Assembly: GCA_905250885.1 (NCBI GenBank)
Contig: CAJNOQ010000244.1
Span: 1 to 59,968, forward strand
DNA: 59,968 bases
Direction: 5' to 3'
Source: Didymodactylos carnosus
Lineage: Eukaryota; Rotifera; Eurotatoria; Philodinida; Philodinidae
A model generated the notes under the pieces. The model made no database searches and was not told the origin of the DNA. It saw only the letters and a list, made by a program, of their open reading frames with translations. This document shows positions 38,424 to 54,665 of this stretch, one piece after another (the stretch's first letter is position 1; every line of letters begins with the position of its first letter). The translations under genes and the position numbers were made by a program.

Positions 38424-38470
38424 ATTGAAAAATTTTGAAAGTTAAATGAAAAATTGAAGATCACGATCCT
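38424..38470. repeat. Long target-site duplication, right copy
   Basis: Begins ATTGAAAAATTTTGAAAGTT and ends GATCACGATCCT. It differs from the left copy by a few substitutions and a small length change, consistent with an old insertion. Confidence 0.8.
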
Positions 38471-40211
38471 TTTTCACTTCTTGTAACTGTCATAAAACGA
38501 GAAGACACAAACATTTTATGAAAAGTTCGATTAAAAAGAAAGAAAAAACTTATTAAACAACAAAAGTGACATAAAATTGCAGCGTGATGCAAAGCGTATT
38601 TGATGAAAGCTTTCCTACTTTGTAATTAGTAATTTAGTATTACATGTTTGTCTTCGGGCAACTCAAGATAAGAAAGAAAAAAACTCCAAATGAGTTGGTT
38701 TTCAGGAGGAGACACCCTTTGCTTACGGTTTTATTATTTTGACATCCATCGCCTCCGATAAACTTTTCCTTTGTTTTAGTTTGATTGATATTTCTTCAGT
38801 TTGGTGTTCACTAAGCCAATAATAATCTGCAAACAAGCGCGCCATCTCTTTTTAGACTTCTAGCACCATTCTTACACAAATTATTGATTATTTTGTTTCA
38901 ATGCTCACTATCTTTCTCAATCCTTTCTGTACCAGAGAGCAGATATGTCTACTATTAATTTATCGAAGCTGCCACATCAAGAAAACGCGGGTTATATATC
39001 GTATAGTTAATCAACGAGCGTATCTAAAGATACTAGGAATCATAAAACTTTCTCAGTCAGTAACTAGATTCCATTCGTTTTGCAGAGCTCGTCGATTCTA
39101 TTGATCTACACAACTCACAGGCTCGAGAATGATGTGGACTGCAAGAATATTACATGTTACTCACATGGCGTAAGTGGCGCTATTACCGAGGTGTTAGAGA
39201 TATTTAGATCAATCCTTCGGCTCATTTTTTGTGCTTTCTCCTGATCGCACGAAGCCTCTTTAATCTAGGTCTATTTTTTTGAGAAAATGAAGTCCATTTG
39301 ATAGATGCTTCTTAAGGTTCTGAAAAAAACGCATATAAACGATGAAATAATAGAAACGCGTTCAATCGATGCCTGAAACTCGTTTTTCAGCTGTTGAATC
39401 AATATACGCGTTTGTACACCGTTTCAAACGCAAATATACCTCATGGGAGTCAAGAATATTCAGCATCAAATATCAATTGTTTTTTTATTTTCATTAACTG
39501 CGGACTTGAGAATAACAAGAAATCATTCCAGGATCATCGGATTTTAGGAACTCAAGAGACCTCCATTAAAGAGACTTTATTTTCTCTGAAAAAACACGTT
39601 AGGTAGAGATTAAAAGGCTTTCCAGGGGAAGAGGACAAAAAAATAGTTGCAAAACATCAGTAGTAGCAGACAGGTATCTCAATATACAAGTACAGTACTT
39701 CAGCTTGACGTACCTTATGCATACGTTGCTCACGTCAGCGCTGAAGCATTTTTAAAGGTGAGAGTGATGATTACCCGATTGCATAGTTCACATCGATCAT
39801 CAAATCACTGACAAACAAGGAGGTTAAATTAAACAATACATTCTCATGTCGTGAAAAGAGTGTAAAGAATTGGCTCTTATCCTCGTCGGATAACTAAGAG
39901 CACTTTCTTCGACATTAGTCGCTTCATTAAAACCTGCCTTCAAACAATTAATGGTAAAGCAACATATTTCAATCGTAAAGCAAAGCGTTTAATTCACCAA
40001 GTTTACCGGCTCACTTTAGGTGTAAAATTCTCAAAAAAAATATTTTTCGAAAAATATTTGAATTTAGAGGCAGATTTCGACCCTTCATCTGTATCATGTA
40101 ACTTGAACCAATAAATTCAAAAAGTAAAAAAAGAGAATCAATATTTGATGACAAATACGATTCATAATTCTACATTCTACTATCAAAAACTGTTCTACGT
40201 TTACTACGTTT
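38471..40211. other. Intergenic DNA
   Basis: No supported gene; somewhat less A/T-rich than the surrounding spacers around 38900-39900, but frames are short and unrecognised. Confidence 0.4.
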
Positions 40212-40523
40212 CAAAACTGGGCGAGTTCGACTCCGGACTTGGAAGATTTTTTGGTGGACTCAGGACTCCAATTTGTGTTTTCGTATTTCGAGTCCGATCA
40301 ATTCAACTTTTAACATAAATGAACAGAGAAATTTGCACTTTTTCAATATTAGTATAGATTCACGTGTTACTCTGTTTAAAAATTATGCTTAAAAAATTGT
40401 GTTATACGACACACGAGAACAAAGAAATTTAAAAATGAAAGCCAAAAAACTTTGAAAAAATTTCTGAACTCGAGGCTCGAATTCGCGCCTGCTCGCTTCA
40501 TTACTTGGACTCGCCCAGCCCTG
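40212..40523. mobile_element. hAT-like MITE
   Basis: The left end reads CAAAACTGGGCGAGTTCGAC and the right end, read inward, CAGGGCTGGGCGAGTCCAAG. Flanking 8-mers CTACGTTT and CTAGGCAT agree at only 5 of 8 positions. The inner GGGCGAGTCCAAGT motif resembles the end of the hAT-like element at 48935, so the two are probably related families. Confidence 0.6.
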
Positions 40524-41143
40524 CTAGGCATGCGTTACTTTACGTTCTAATTGTTCTAACTTTACGTTCCACATACATATTAGACGTCATCTAATGTGCA
40601 TGTGGTACGTCTTACTAAGAGTTCATAATTATTTCAGTCAATGCTAGTCAATATCTATAGATTGAATTTAAATGACTGACACACATGGTTGATCTACTTT
40701 TAAGCTTTCCTGCAGTCTACTCTGAAACAAAACACCATGTTTTAGTGCCCAAACAGATGTAATTTTCGGGTGATAATTGCTTTCTTTCCTCGTTTTTGAT
40801 AATTATTCCATTTCATTTCTTTATTAAATGATCATCGTTTTTTTCATGTAGAAATAAATTGATGTTTCATAGACAACAAGAAAAAACAGGAACAAACGCG
40901 AGTATAACAATCATAAATTTCTTCTCTCTTTTAGAGAAAACAAAAAAATGCTGTTCTTTTTGTACATGAAGAAACATAACGGATACCATGAGCAGACACA
41001 AATACATACTCACGAAATGCGACGAAGAATAATCGACAATAAAAGAAGAATAAAAGAAACCAAAATTATGAGATAAAAAACATGACGAAAAATTCTCAAT
41101 TAAAATAAAAAATTGCTTTTGCACTCGTTTGCTGTCTCTGATT

Positions 41144-44482
<3,339 letters not shown>

Positions 44483-44786
44483 CTTTTGACTGTTTGTGAT
44501 TATGAAATTGAATAATATCTGATGAACAAAAAATGTAACACGAATCTATATATTTCAATCTAGAACACGAATTCAAATATTATCGAAATATAACTACGAA
44601 ATCATTAACAGATAAGATAGCAGATCTTAGGAAAACCAAACATCATTTATAGAACAACTTTTTGTATAAAATTTGACAAATATTTAACAAAAAAACAGTA
44701 ATAGAAAGAAAAATCTATCTATACAAAAAAAGTACCAAAAAAATTTGCTCACGTCTAAAAATATTTACATCAAAATCGACTTAATT

Positions 44787-47700
44787 CTAAGGCCCTTCGG
44801 GCACAACTCTCTCACAACTATTAGAAGGTAATGCTAATAAACTGTTACTAGGCGCAACACTATTTGTTGATGATGCAGGAATGGATGATGATGATGAGGG
44901 AGAAAGTTTTGATGCTGGCGGTGTTTGTTGTCTTGAACAATTGACAACTCGGACGACTTTTGTTGCTCCAGTTGAACTATTGAACGATGATTGCTGTGGA
45001 CTAGGATTTGTTGGTAGAAATTTAGATGCTGCTGCTATGGTTGGTCGAACACTAGCTGTTGTTGTGGCAGGTGATGGAGCGTTGTACTGTGAACGATTCT
45101 AAACAAAGCAAATATAAAATCTATAGCACAAAAAACATTTTTGGCAGAAAATAGTGCGAGAGATTTGCTCATCCACTAATCAACTCATTTTTTTTTCTGA
45201 ACTCATCATGGATAGAAGAGAATGTTACCATAGTTTTCTTTCGTTTGAAGAGACAGGTAAAATTCTTTTATTTCTTTTTTTAAAATTGAATGAAAGCGCA
45301 ACTCTTTATATGGAAGCTGTTCTTTTCTATGATTTATTCATTCGGGTGTAAATATTAGACATAAATTTTAAGCCATATTTAAACCATACGATCCATCAGA
45401 TGAGCACCGTCATCCGCTTCATCGACATGCAAAAACAGAATGTCAGACATGAAATCCTTCGGATGTCTACGAATACGATAATGCTCGAACAGAATGTACA
45501 GCTGTTTTATAACAACGAAAATAGAATAAAACAGTTTTATTCTTTTAAACATCTGTACGATATAAAAAATCCAACATACAATTATTCAAAACACACATGC
45601 ATACTTCTATTCAAGCGAGTCTAACGTATAGAAGTATATATTATATACATATATGTATAAGAGATAAAAGAAAAAGAAGTTTTAGTGTTCCGTCCTTATG
45701 AAAGACGATAAATTCATCTTTCTGCAAATCGAACTGTTTATTTTCATTTGATGCAACATTAAGTGCTTATTTGTTCATTCAATCCTGCCTGACGTAGAAC
45801 ATGTTGTTCTTCATTTGCACTCAGACGTCGGCTGCTTCTTCTGGTTTCATCATGATATTGTTCGGAGGCATAACTAGTTGTAACTCCAGACATAGTTAAA
45901 TTATTATTATTGTGAAGAAATACATCAGAATTTGACTCATTATCACCAGCACGGGACGAATAATGGCCTTCTAATATTTGCTGATCACTTAGGCGGTGAT
46001 CTGCAAATACTCCAGTTCTATCGGATGTATGCCTTACACTTGTTGAATCATTCATTGTTTGATAACCATAATCAACACCGTATCTTGACATTGTTGATAA
46101 AACATAATCAGTCGTAGCTAAATTAGGTCCATACTGTCGATAGTATAACATAGGATCAGCTCGTATCGTACCCAAATTATGAACATTTTTGACAATATCA
46201 ACTTGTGGAGCATCCCATGTAATGATGGTATTTTTCTGTTTCTGTAACGGTATAGGAGCTGGAGCACGCTGAATAATAACACGACTTTGTTGTTGTTGTT
46301 TATACGGTAACCATTTTTCAATCACGATCGATTGAGGCTTTGGAGGTAATGCAGGCATTCGTTCAATAATGACTTTTCGTGGACCTGGAGGCGGTGGTGG
46401 CAAATATTTTTCAACGATACGTGGTGGAATTATAGCTGGGGGTTGAGGGGGTCTTTCACGCACTATAATCGGTGGAGGAGTGACAGGAACAGGCGCTCTT
46501 TGTTTAATAACAATTGGGGGAGCGTCTGGCAAAGCGGGTGCTCTTATTTCACGAATGATGACTGGTCCGGGAGGAGGCGGAGTTGGAGGTTGCAAATAGC
46601 GAATGGCAACATCTTGTTTGTATGTAACACGATCGGCGTTAGGCCGATGAATCATTTCTGGGTGTGGATCGTAATTAACTGGATATTTGTTGAGATCTAA
46701 TGGACCAATTGGATAATTGACTGCAGCCATACTATTATGACTTGCACTTTTATTGAGTGATGTTGATGAACCATAGTTGATTGCAGAGGATAAATTCTCA
46801 GTACTACCCATGCCAACATTATTAGCATTGAAACTATTTCGTCGATGGTTATCGGTTAAATTTAAAGCGTCAATATTTTTTGCCATAGCATTCGAAACAA
46901 CTTCTGTTTGATAATATTCTGCACTCCCCTGACGTCGATGATTTGTACGTGGACTTGACATGGGAGAATTGACCATTGCTTGTATACCTATGTCACCATC
47001 GAACACAGATTTTGAATTTAAAAACTGAGAAACAGAATTGTTTCGTATTAAAGATGGTGATCGCCGACGTTCGGTTGCACTAGTGTCATATGAATATGAT
47101 GCAGTTTCAATAATACTCTCCGGCATTGTTATTTCCAAATGTAGATGTTTGAAGAAGAGTGTTGTTTGATTGAATAAGTAGTTTGAATTTGGTCTAGTTT
47201 ATATATCTTTATTTATATTAAATGTGAATCAAACATCCTACTCTCTTCGCCATTTATTATCACGTACGTAGTGTTACCACCTACTATTATGTATTACCTG
47301 AGAGTAACGATGGTAAATGAATATAGCAATGATCAATTAAAAGGAAAAAAATAATATCGACTTTTGTATCGATAGATAGACATTCAGATATGATTAATAA
47401 AGAACGAATAGTTTGACTCATTAGAATAAGGACCGCTTGATGACGAGGTGTAACCTTGTTAATAGATTAATCAAATCTGCTTTTATTTTCAAAATAACGA
47501 AAAAGAATACTCATTCTCGGTAACCAGTTTCGAATACCAGAACAACATCTCTTATGAACAATGATGTTTTACCTATTCCTAAGTTGAGCGAATGAACAAT
47601 AGCAATAAACTCTAATACGCTCCATGCTTTTAAAAACAAATCTCTATTGAAGATTCTGAAATTATACATATATTCTGTGATTCTAAGCGAAGCCACTATC

Positions 47701-50700
47701 CGCTAAAATTTGAGCGAACAACGGTAGTAGCCATAGATTATCATGGTAGGACCTCAACAGGTACAATCGTGCAATAAAGTAACAGTTCAAGTTGCCAGAT
47801 ACGTCTGCATGCGTTTTCATCTTTCTCGTTTTTTTCTGTACTGAGTTTCTACTTAGGGAGAGTTTCAAAGTATATTCAGATCGGTCGGTCGTTATTCCTC
47901 TATTCCGTTCGTTCTGTACAGTTATGATACAACATAATCTAGAACTGTTTTATATATAACTGTCTTGTTTTGTAATTGCATAAACATGTAAAGTGTAAAG
48001 GCATTTCTGTCTCTACAAATGATGAGACGATAGATAGAAAAGCAATGTTTCTATATTTTAGAATGCATCAACATTTTCAACTAAATTTTATCTTTCGAGC
48101 TTTTTCAGAAGAGTTTTACTGAGAAATGGCTTTCATAGATTGCGAGCTTCTTACGCCCACATATAAATGCGTAAAGGTGGATGAGTAAATAAACATAACG
48201 AAGCTTTGGGGAAAAATTCTTCTCTTTTTCTATGGTGAGACAGGTAAATAGTCAAACTGTCACAGAGATGAGATCTCTCATTCTATAAGTGCCAAACTGA
48301 GATCAAGAACGCAATGTTTCCTCTAATAATTTAATCGAAAATGCTTCTTCTCTGTGATTGGCCTCGACGCTTATTTATAATGCCATACATCAGATAGATT
48401 AGGACAAAAAACAAAATTGGCTAAATACAGAGAATAACAATTTCCTTCTTTTTAAAAGATTGAAATATCAGTAGTATTTTTCATTTCATGATACATGCGA
48501 ATATTTCAGGCAAATAGTAATTTTATTTGGAAAAAGTTTCAGGCAGATCTGATCCTCGAGAAAAGGCATTCAGTTACAATTTTGGAGCTGTTTGTAATGG
48601 TTAAGTCGGATATTGACAGTAATCTCGAATTTTCGATGATAATAAGTTTTACTACAAAAACACTTTTGAAGGCAGATCAATACTAAATAATATTTGTCAT
48701 GCAAATATGTCACACTTAAAAAATGACCTTATCAAATAGTTCAGATTTTGAAAAAGGCTCGAAAAATAAAATTTAGTTGAAATTGTTGATGCATTCTAAA
48801 ATATAGAAACATTGCTTTTCTATCTATCGTCTCATCATTTGTAAAGACAGAAATGCCTTTACACTTTACATGTTTATGCAATTACAAAACAAGACAGTTA
48901 TATATAAAACAGTTCTAAATTATGTTGTATCATACAGAGATGGGCAAGTCCAAGTCTGGACTGATCAGATTTTTTCACGCGGAGTGTAACTGGACTGATT
49001 TTTTCACAGTTGTGACTGGTCTTTTCAGTTCAAATCTGTTCTTTTATCTTATTGATGTTACCGCATGGTCGGTTAAGATGAGCTGCGATCAAAAGACGGC
49101 TGTCTTTTTTTTTTTGCTGATTGATTCATTTCTTGGCACTAAACGCTCGTCTGCCTAAAAAAACAAAAAACTTCTATAGCAATACCGGACAATGATATTG
49201 CTGGGGAAATTTTGCTTTATTTGAAAGAAGAAGATACAGATAGTAGTTTAATTTTCAATAAATCCTCTCTGTACCCGATGCTGAGCACACTAGCAACAAA
49301 AATACTTGTGTGCCCAGTACTTCGGCTCCGATTAAGACAGTGTTCTCTCAATTCGGTTTTCTTACACGACCACATCGATCAAAAATGATGAGAAAGAACC
49401 TCTCACGTTTTACTTTACTCAAATGTAATGTTTCTCGTCTCAATTAGGCTTTCCTTTTCATTTTTGTATAACAAAAGAAAACAAAGAGTCCGGTCCTGTT
49501 CTTGTTTTTTAACATTCACAAAACGTTTTTGTTGTTTTCGGTTTTTTGTTACTATAGCCATGTAAAGAAATAATGTCTTTCTGACGAAAAAAATAGAAAA
49601 GGAATGGAAATGGGAAATAATGTATGAGGCTAACATTGGACTTAAAAACTTAGCGGACTGGAATTGATCCGAGCTTAGCTCCTACCGAACTCTTGGGCTT
49701 GATTCGGACTGAAAAACATCCGACTTGCCCATCTCTGGTATCATAGCGATACAGAACGAACAGAATAGAAGAATAACAACCGACGTGAATATATTTTGAA
49801 ACGCTCCTTTACTTCGCTATTAATACATGTCATGTACGAATAAAAATCTTAATTTAACAAATATAAATTTCGTTTTGTTGAATATTCGCTGTAGTCAAAT
49901 AATACACAGCACTTACGGTTACATGAACTTTAAAAAATCTACATAACCAAGTTTTTTTAGCAAGTACTGAACTTAACTTATGAGAGTCTGAAGAATAAAA
50001 ACGTGAAAATACCTGAGTATTTACCAGTGATCGTTGATTTGGTTGATGTCTTAATTGTAAAACTTGATTATAAAGTTTCGCTCCAAAATAATTACCAAAT
50101 TCATGTTTAAAACTTTCTATATCATCCGGAGCATTACGACATGCACGATAGGCAGATGGAACATATTTCTAAAAACAAAGACGTACATAATAACCTGTTA
50201 GGATTAGATCAGAGACAATCTACTACATACCAATAACTGATAATTAATTTTTTCTATAGCTGTTTTATCTAACGGTGTCATTGGTGAACTCTCGGTAATT
50301 TTCATTATTCTTTCACCAATAATTTTCACTATTGGAAAAACAAGTTCTTCAATGGTCTACCAAAATAATAAAAATTAATTTAAATTTTGAAATTTATTCT
50401 CATTTGATCGGAGACATACTTCTTGTCCCATTTCACATAGACCAACCAGAGCACCATACTGTGTAACAAGAGGATATCTTTCACTGTTGAATACTCGAAG
50501 AAATATTCTCACAATTCGATTTCTTAATCCATGGATACTTGCGGAAAACATTCTAAAGACAGTTAAAAATACTATAGCAATAATCTAATCAAAAATAATA
50601 AATACATACTTCACCATTTGTGCACAACGTGATGCAGCAAAATCTCGCAATGCCCAATGATTATCTGTTTCAGGACGTGAACATAACTGTCTGGCCAATA

Positions 50701-52332
50701 TACAAGACATGACAGCTGGAAATAATTGATGTAACTAAAATATATAATTTATACGATACTTATCTTAGTAAGTAAACATAAAAGCTAATCACTTACATAT
50801 TTTTCACAATATAATGATTTATTTTCAAGCAACGAGATTGTCATACGCATCAAATAGATAAGTATGGCCAAATTGTATTGCATTAAATTAACTTTAACCT
50901 AAAACAAAATGTACACTTTTCTAATGCTTTTTGAATTGAAACGATCATTGATATTTTATATAAATGCATAGTTATTTAGTACTAGATATTTTCTAAGACT
51001 TTCTACAGCTAACAGACTCTCGCTTAAACGATATTAATCATTATTTACTGGAAGTTTTTTTAATACACGCACATCTTGAACTCGGACGTAAAAATTTATA
51101 CTTTTTGGGAAAAACCTATATATAATCTATGTTCCAAGAGAGAACACGTAATAAATGGTAAAATTATAAAACAAAAGCGGCAGATCAGTGACTTACCCCT
51201 TCTGAGATAAACAAAACTAAACGAGGTAGGATTTGATGAAGACCTGTATCACTCGATAAACTTGCTATAGCCTCCTTAAAAAAAAGGAAGACAGTTTTCA
51301 TGCTACAACTATTCAATATAAACTCCATTACCTGTCGTTTCTGTTCGTCACATCCGACACATGCTTCCGTTATTTCTTTGTAATAAATTTGCTGTTCCTT
51401 AAAAAAGTATGTTAAAAAAATGATCTCTTTCTTGTCTCTATTACATAATGTAAAATAGACTACATACTAGAGACAATTCATGAGAGACAGAACTTTTCAC
51501 TTTGACAGTATCCAAATTGAATTTTTTTCGAATAATTGATTTTGTCTGCAAAAAATAATAATTATATGTATAGATATTTTATGAAAGAGTAAAAGTAGCA
51601 GCGACTAAGCAATTACCGGATCAACTGTTTCTGCGATATGATCATTTTTGGATGTTATCTCTGGATTTTCGTTGATTGCAGGTTGTTTTCCGTCAATTGC
51701 TAGCCAGTGCGCTAGAAACACAAAAAAAAGTGATGTCAGTCAGAAAAGCGTTAACAATTGATGTGATTATTTACCACGTAAAGAAATATCGAATGGAGCT
51801 TTTGGTGTAGGAGCTGCAATCACATCTTCAAGTTGTATTTCTTTATCTTCAACATAATATAATTCGCGATGACTATTAACTGCTGATTTAAATGGAAGAT
51901 CACCGGATAATCTATAGCCGATAACTGGCTATAAAATACATACATGACATAAATACATTCATCAATATAAACTTTGTATTACCTCCACATGTCGAAGTTT
52001 AATAGCTGATTCAAAATCATCTGTGATCATCTTTGTTCGTCGACATTTTCGTGTAAACTTTAATGCATCCTAGAAGAAGAGTAGCATTGAACTAACACAG
52101 TTTTTAACCATCTTACAGCAAGGTAACTTACTTGCAAAAGAAATCTGACAATGCCTGTTGTTTCCAACGTTAAACACTTTAAACATTCTTCAGATAAATT
52201 GGAACAGTTGTTTGTATCGGCTATAAAACGTATGGATTCACTTGAAAATTGTAAAATATTTGTTAAAGCAGAATTCTGCTCCGAATTTGAATCTTGAATA
52301 AAATTCGCTGTTGTTGTGGCTTTTGAGGCCAT
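44787..52332 (-). CDS. TAF6: TFIID subunit TAF6, with a 4.9-kb last intron
   Basis: Thirteen exons: 52332-52132, 52069-51983, 51928-51775, 51711-51617, 51545-51468, 51397-51332, 51274-51197, 50898-50797, 50734-50610, 50552-50420, 50356-50231, 50168-50013, 45098-44787, about 570 residues in frame. The last-intron donor may instead be at 50025. Residues about 25-100 are the histone fold that pairs with TAF9 ([42 protein letters not shown]). Then come a linker, and the TAF6 HEAT-repeat domain from exons 6-12 ([54 protein letters not shown]). The final exon encodes a Ser/Thr/Pro-rich tail of 103 residues ending in PEGP. Assignment of the last exon is less sure than the rest because it lies beyond a gene nested in the intron. 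TAF6 is a scaffold of TFIID and related complexes. The start follows a splice acceptor by 6 nt. Confidence 0.9.
45759..47126 (-). CDS. Intronless proline-rich repeat protein nested in TAF6
   Basis: An intact 455-residue single-exon frame lying wholly inside the last TAF6 intron, on the same strand. The start is taken at the first ATG (47126); an in-frame TTG lies four codons upstream. Residues 1-170 are Ser/Asn/Arg-rich and polar. Residues about 177-306 carry roughly eight repeats of 15-19 residues with the core V/I-I-x-E/K/R-x-x-P, for example [52 protein letters not shown] and SRVIIQRAP. The tail is polar. No membrane segment or signal peptide was seen. The repeats recall cytoskeletal articulin/alveolin-type sequences, but I cannot claim homology. 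The long intact frame and amino-acid bias argue for a real gene. Confidence 0.75.
   Translation of the reverse strand: MPESIIETASYSYDTSATERRRSPSLIRNNSVSQFLNSKSVFDGDIGIQAMVNSPMSSPRTNHRRQGSAEYYQTEVVSNAMAKNIDALNLTDNHRRNSFNANNVGMGSTENLSSAINYGSSTSLNKSASHNSMAAVNYPIGPLDLNKYPVNYDPHPEMIHRPNADRVTYKQDVAIRYLQPPTPPPPGPVIIREIRAPALPDAPPIVIKQRAPVPVTPPPIIVRERPPQPPAIIPPRIVEKYLPPPPPGPRKVIIERMPALPPKPQSIVIEKWLPYKQQQQSRVIIQRAPAPIPLQKQKNTIITWDAPQVDIVKNVHNLGTIRADPMLYYRQYGPNLATTDYVLSTMSRYGVDYGYQTMNDSTSVRHTSDRTGVFADHRLSDQQILEGHYSSRAGDNESNSDVFLHNNNNLTMSGVTTSYASEQYHDETRRSSRRLSANEEQHVLRQAGLNEQIST
47857..49807. mobile_element. Foldback element interrupted by a hAT-like insertion
   Basis: The left arm 47857-48110 pairs with the right arm, which is split in two: 48755-48934 and 49738-49807. 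Examples are CGTTCGTTCTGTA near the ends and AGAAAAGCAATGTTTCTATA near 48037, both repeated inverted. An insertion at 48935-49737 breaks the right arm. The whole lies in the last TAF6 intron. Confidence 0.8.
48935..49737. mobile_element. hAT-like element nested in a foldback element
   Basis: Ends CAGAGATGGGCAAGTC on both sides (inverted), flanked by a perfect 8-bp duplication GTATCATA (48927-48934 and 49738-49745). These are the marks of hAT transposition. No transposase frame remains, so it is non-autonomous. It is younger than the surrounding palindrome. Confidence 0.9.
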
Positions 52333-54521
52333 TCTTATCTGAAAACATAAGATACAAATACCCAATTGAACGAATTATTCAACAGAACATCTCAAGATAT
52401 CCCCAGAAGGCTTGTGTGCTAATCTACTAACACTAAAATTTATATTATTAAATGCTTTTAATCGTAAACGTCTTAGATATCGAAAACGCAGCCGAAAAAT
52501 CTCTCCCCTCCCCCGCCTCCCAAAAAAAAACATTTGCTTCAAGAGAATAAATACAGACTTTTGCAGAAGAAATACGGAGATATGCTGGAACCAATACAAA
52601 AATCAACTACTCTTCTTTAAGTGGGCTCTTCATCCAAACCCAAAAAACTCTTATAAAGCATAATGTTTGAATGCAAAATCAGAAATTCTGACTCGGAAAT
52701 TTCTGACTCGTCAGTCAAAAAAACACATGCAAAAAGCAAGAAATAAAAATATGACAGTGAGCCAAAAATTGAACAGAATTCAAATTAGTTTTAAGCAAAA
52801 AGAGATCTTACAAGAAACATACCTTCGCTCATATTTTCTAGCCAAACGAAGCTTCTTTTAGTCGTGCTTTCTCTGTTACGCACACACTCTACGTATACAT
52901 GTATGGATAAATAAATTCATATCCATTTTCTTGCTTGGATAAAACATTTTTTTACAGCTTCCAAAAATATTTTTTCCACTCAAAGATGAGTCATTTTTCA
53001 CTTTCAAACCTATCAGCTGCTGCCAAATATTCCTCTTCTTCATTTAAATTGTCCATACATGTGCTTTGATAAATAATTTTTTTGTAACAAAGAGAAGCTA
53101 ACGTCGACCATACTTACTTACAGTGTCAATATATCTATCTACCCCTGTGTGTAATATACAAAAGATTGTTCTGTCACCGTGACTAGTCATATTGCACCAC
53201 GGCTGAGCAAAATAGAGACAAAAGTGATTTGGAGAACTTTTTATTGTTACTTTATGCAATTTAAGCGAGAAAATAGACATACAAGAGTTTAAGAAATGCA
53301 TAAATGCGTAGGTTGCAAGCAGTAGCAAACACAATTAGAACATATGGCACATAGCTGCAAAGTGAAACATATTTATAAAGGCTGCAGACAATAGCACATG
53401 TCAACTAGATGGTATTGCTAGCCATTCACTGCGCTTATGCTGATGATAACAACCACATCAATAGCATAATCTCGAAAAAGCGTAATAGTGTCATGAGAAG
53501 AGTATAATAAGGATTTAGGGCTGGCTATTATTATTACATTATAAGAGTTAACTCTAGGTTAAGAAATTTGATTGGTATTGCCTCTTAGCAACTCCAATCA
53601 GATTCATTAATCCAGACTAGGCCTTAGATAAAAACGGTGCTGATGAAAACCAGCACACTTTTGACGAAAACTCCTTGTCAATAGAAAAGTGATGCCATAC
53701 GTTTAGCGTTAAAATTATTATCCGATATGATACTGACACACTTTTATCGTCACATCAGCGCTTTATTTGAGACTGTCCGTCAATGCAATGATATTGCGCT
53801 TTACTGTGCCTTATTCATGTAATTGCTTTATGTTTTTTACGGTAAACACTAACGCTAGAGGATAATTAAAGGAGGAACATCAAGGACATAAAATAAATTT
53901 GATTTGATTTGATTTCAGAAAAAACTTAAGTGAACTTGAAAACATGTTAAAGTCTATTGACGCTTCTATCAACTTTGTTTCGGATTCTAATGATAAAGTA
54001 ACAAAACAAATTCTGCAAAACGAAGCTACACTCTACACATTGCAGTGCACCGGCTACACTTTGAAATTTCAGTTTACACTATCTTTTTCAACAGAGCTGC
54101 TTTGATATGAGTAAAAGACAACCTTGAATTATCAGTATTACACATGAGCATTCCTTCTATTTCATAGAACAAATGAATCGACAGAAGCGCTCTCTGTAGC
54201 CTGTTCGTGAGTTTTTAGTTTTTCTTGGCTATTGTACCTGCACTACAGAAATGTGTCAGGGAGACGAGGTCCCGCATAGGAAAAAATTCCTTTGTTCGAC
54301 TGACACGGGTCTTAGAAGATCTAAAAACTGGTAAGACGGGATGCTCGTGGAGCGAAACTTTTTTCGGCTGCAGACATGACCATCACTCAACGAGGATCTG
54401 ATCTAAACTCACAAATAGTAAACGACATTATCGTTTTGTAGGAAAATAAGCATGAAATTTTGATTTATTTTTGTATGCATTACTATAACTATTTGCACTA
54501 AAACATAACATAGGTTTTAGA
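52333..54521. other. Intergenic between TAF6 and the LINE/PEX13 side
   Basis: No supported gene. A Lys/Arg-rich plus-strand frame at 52412-52861 looks like chance. A possible LINE 3' tail lies at 53891-53916. Confidence 0.45.
53891..53916 (+). repeat. (TTTGA)n-like tail, possible LINE 3' end
   Basis: AAATAAA is followed by about three TTTGA units, a form common at the 3' end of some non-LTR retrotransposons. No reverse-transcriptase sequence was recognised just upstream, so the call rests on the tail alone. Confidence 0.35.
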
Positions 54522-54529
54522 ATATCGAC

Positions 54530-54665
54530 TAGGACTGCAAAAGTTCCCATTGCGTTGATTTAACGCTAACTGAAAACACAGTTACAGTTAAAACAACAGT
54601 AACTGTCTTTTCAGTTACCGTTGTCGATAACGGCCGAAGAAGTAACGGTAACTTTTACGGTCCTA
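54530..54665. mobile_element. Short hAT-like MITE inserted at the 5' edge of a LINE
   Basis: Ends TAGGACTGCAAAAGTT (left) and TAGGACCGTAAAAGTT (right, read inward), flanked by a perfect 8-bp duplication ATATCGAC (54522-54529 and 54666-54673). The interior is full of GTAAC/GTTAC motifs like those of the element at 7246-7732, suggesting a shared family. Confidence 0.85.

Noticed and set aside
44881..45102. Plus-strand frame rich in Asp, Cys and Gly
   Set aside because: It is the antisense of the last TAF6 exon, whose minus-strand frame has a proper acceptor, matching phase and stop codon.
52412..52861. Lys/Arg-rich plus-strand frames upstream of TAF6
   Set aside because: Composition explains the frames; no domain or signal was seen.
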